DNA from: DASRSS01 sp963799045
GTDB lineage: Bacteria; Actinomycetota; Actinomycetes; Mycobacteriales; Jatrophihabitantaceae
Direction of reading: 5' to 3'
Length of the DNA stretch: 64,000 nt
Assembly: GCA_963799045.1 (NCBI GenBank)
Contig: CAWCVN010000005.1
Coordinates: forward strand, 806,001 to 870,000
The notes beneath the pieces are model-generated. The model was not told the DNA's origin, searched no databases, and saw only the letters and a program-made list of their open reading frames with translations. Made by a program: the position numbers and the translations under genes. Of this stretch, positions 63,306 through 64,000 are shown piece after piece. The stretch's first letter is position 1. Each line of letters begins with the position of its first letter.

Positions 63306-64000
63306 CGCTCTTCCTGTGGGCCTGTGCGCTCCCGCTGCTGGGGGGCGTGGCCGCCCTCGCGGCGGGGCGGGACGCCCGGCTGGCGGGCCGGCTGGGGGCG
63401 GGCGGCGCGGTGGCGGGCGGGCTGCTGGGGCTGACGTTCGCCGCCGGGGTGCTGCTGGGTGGGAGCTCGCCGGTGCTGCGGGTGGCGTGGGCGGTACCGT
63501 ACGGTGCTTTTTCCATTGCGGCTGACCCGCTCAGCGGCTTCTTCCTGCTGCTCGCGTTCGGTCTCCCGCCGCTGGCCGCGATCTACGGCGCCGGCTACCT
63601 GGCGCCGTACGCCCCCACGCGGCGGCTTGGCCCATCCTGGTTCTTCTTCAACATGCTGACCTCCTCGATCGCACTGGTGCTGGTGGCGCGCAATGCCGTG
63701 CTGTTCCTGGTGGCGTGGGAGCTGATGTCGCTGGCGTCATACTTCCTGGTGGTGTTCGAGGATGACCGGCTGGAGGTGCGGCGGGCCGGGTGGACGTACC
63801 TGGTGGCCATGCACCTGGGCAGCGCGTTCCTGCTCGCGTTCTTCGTGCTCCTGGGCAAGTTCACCGGCAGCATGGAGCTGGGCGGCGGGAGTGCGACCGG
63901 CGCGCAGGCGAGTCTGCTGTTCGCGCTGGCGCTGGTCGGCTTTGGCACGAAGGCCGGGCTGGTGCCACTGCACATCTGGCTGCCGGAGGCGCACCCGGCG
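63302..64000 (+). CDS. hyfB: Hydrogenase-4-type proton-translocating subunit HyfB, truncated by window end
   Basis: GTG 63302 opens a frame that is still open at 64000 (233 residues seen). It belongs to the NuoL/MrpA-like proton-pump family. PYGAFSIAADPLSGFFLLLAF and NAVLFLVAWELMSLASYFLVV fit HyfB, as does GFGTKAGLVPLHIWLPEAHPA. In Hyf/Mbh-type complexes this subunit couples electron transfer to ion pumping. It follows the HTH-EIIA gene with a GTGA overlap. The rest of the complex would lie beyond the window. Confidence 0.85.
   Translation, partial: MTLFLWACALPLLGGVAALAAGRDARLAGRLGAGGAVAGGLLGLTFAAGVLLGGSSPVLRVAWAVPYGAFSIAADPLSGFFLLLAFGLPPLAAIYGAGYLAPYAPTRRLGPSWFFFNMLTSSIALVLVARNAVLFLVAWELMSLASYFLVVFEDDRLEVRRAGWTYLVAMHLGSAFLLAFFVLLGKFTGSMELGGGSATGAQASLLFALALVGFGTKAGLVPLHIWLPEAHPA

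Overview
The window reads as two unrelated bacterial genomes joined head to tail. Positions 1 to about 28,485 are actinobacterial, probably of the Pseudonocardiales/mycobacterial type. The evidence is very high GC, many GTG/TTG starts, leaderless-type promoters, and gene neighbourhoods known from Actinobacteria: nadD-rsfS-gpgP, comEA-comEC-holA-rpsT-lepA, and hemW-hrcA-dnaJ2-rsmE-HIT-phoH. Positions from about 28,490 to 64,000 come from a different, Gram-negative-type bacterium. That half carries a complete cbb3 oxidase cluster, TolC/HlyD export, a TonB-plug lipoprotein, a Tat-exported GH127 enzyme and hydrogenase-4-type genes; I infer a Gemmatimonadota-like lineage with low to moderate confidence. 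The change happens inside a reading frame: phoH loses its C-terminus and continues directly into the C-terminal half of acetate kinase (ackA), with a few shared bases at the join. A library or assembly chimera is the simplest explanation.

Left half: a broken sensor kinase; a frameshifted two-domain fatty acyl-CoA reductase; NAD synthesis and ribosome-silencing genes; leuS behind a leader peptide and two perfect hairpins that look like a leucine attenuator; a methyltransferase-like gene; degV overlapping a polyprenol-phosphate mannosyltransferase tail to tail; DNA-uptake genes comEA/comEC; holA; a 16-bp tandem repeat; rpsT; lepA; a four-gene minus-strand cluster (dienelactone hydrolase, MDR reductase, 2H phosphoesterase, VOC protein); an MFS transporter; hemW; and hrcA with a canonical CIRCE operator in front of dnaJ.

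Right half: ackA fragment; an ArsR-methyltransferase fusion followed by ahcY; about 0.8 kb of short direct repeats; two small membrane proteins; nei and lhr repair genes; two GMC oxidoreductases, a KAS III and a SIMPL protein; an FmdB zinc ribbon; the full ccoNOQPGHIS operon with a divergent SafE-like metal transporter; a TonB-plug lipoprotein; GH127; a TetR-TolC-HlyD-ATPase-ATPase-permease-permease export operon of ybhGFSR type; and an HTH-EIIA protein overlapping hyfB at the right edge.

Many right-half genes carry +1 frameshifts. Wherever flanking homology fixes the site, the extra base is nearly always a C inserted after a G on the coding strand, whichever strand the gene lies on. Removing these bases restores expected motifs and even a GTGA stop/start overlap. 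The frameshifted genes are therefore most likely intact in the organism.
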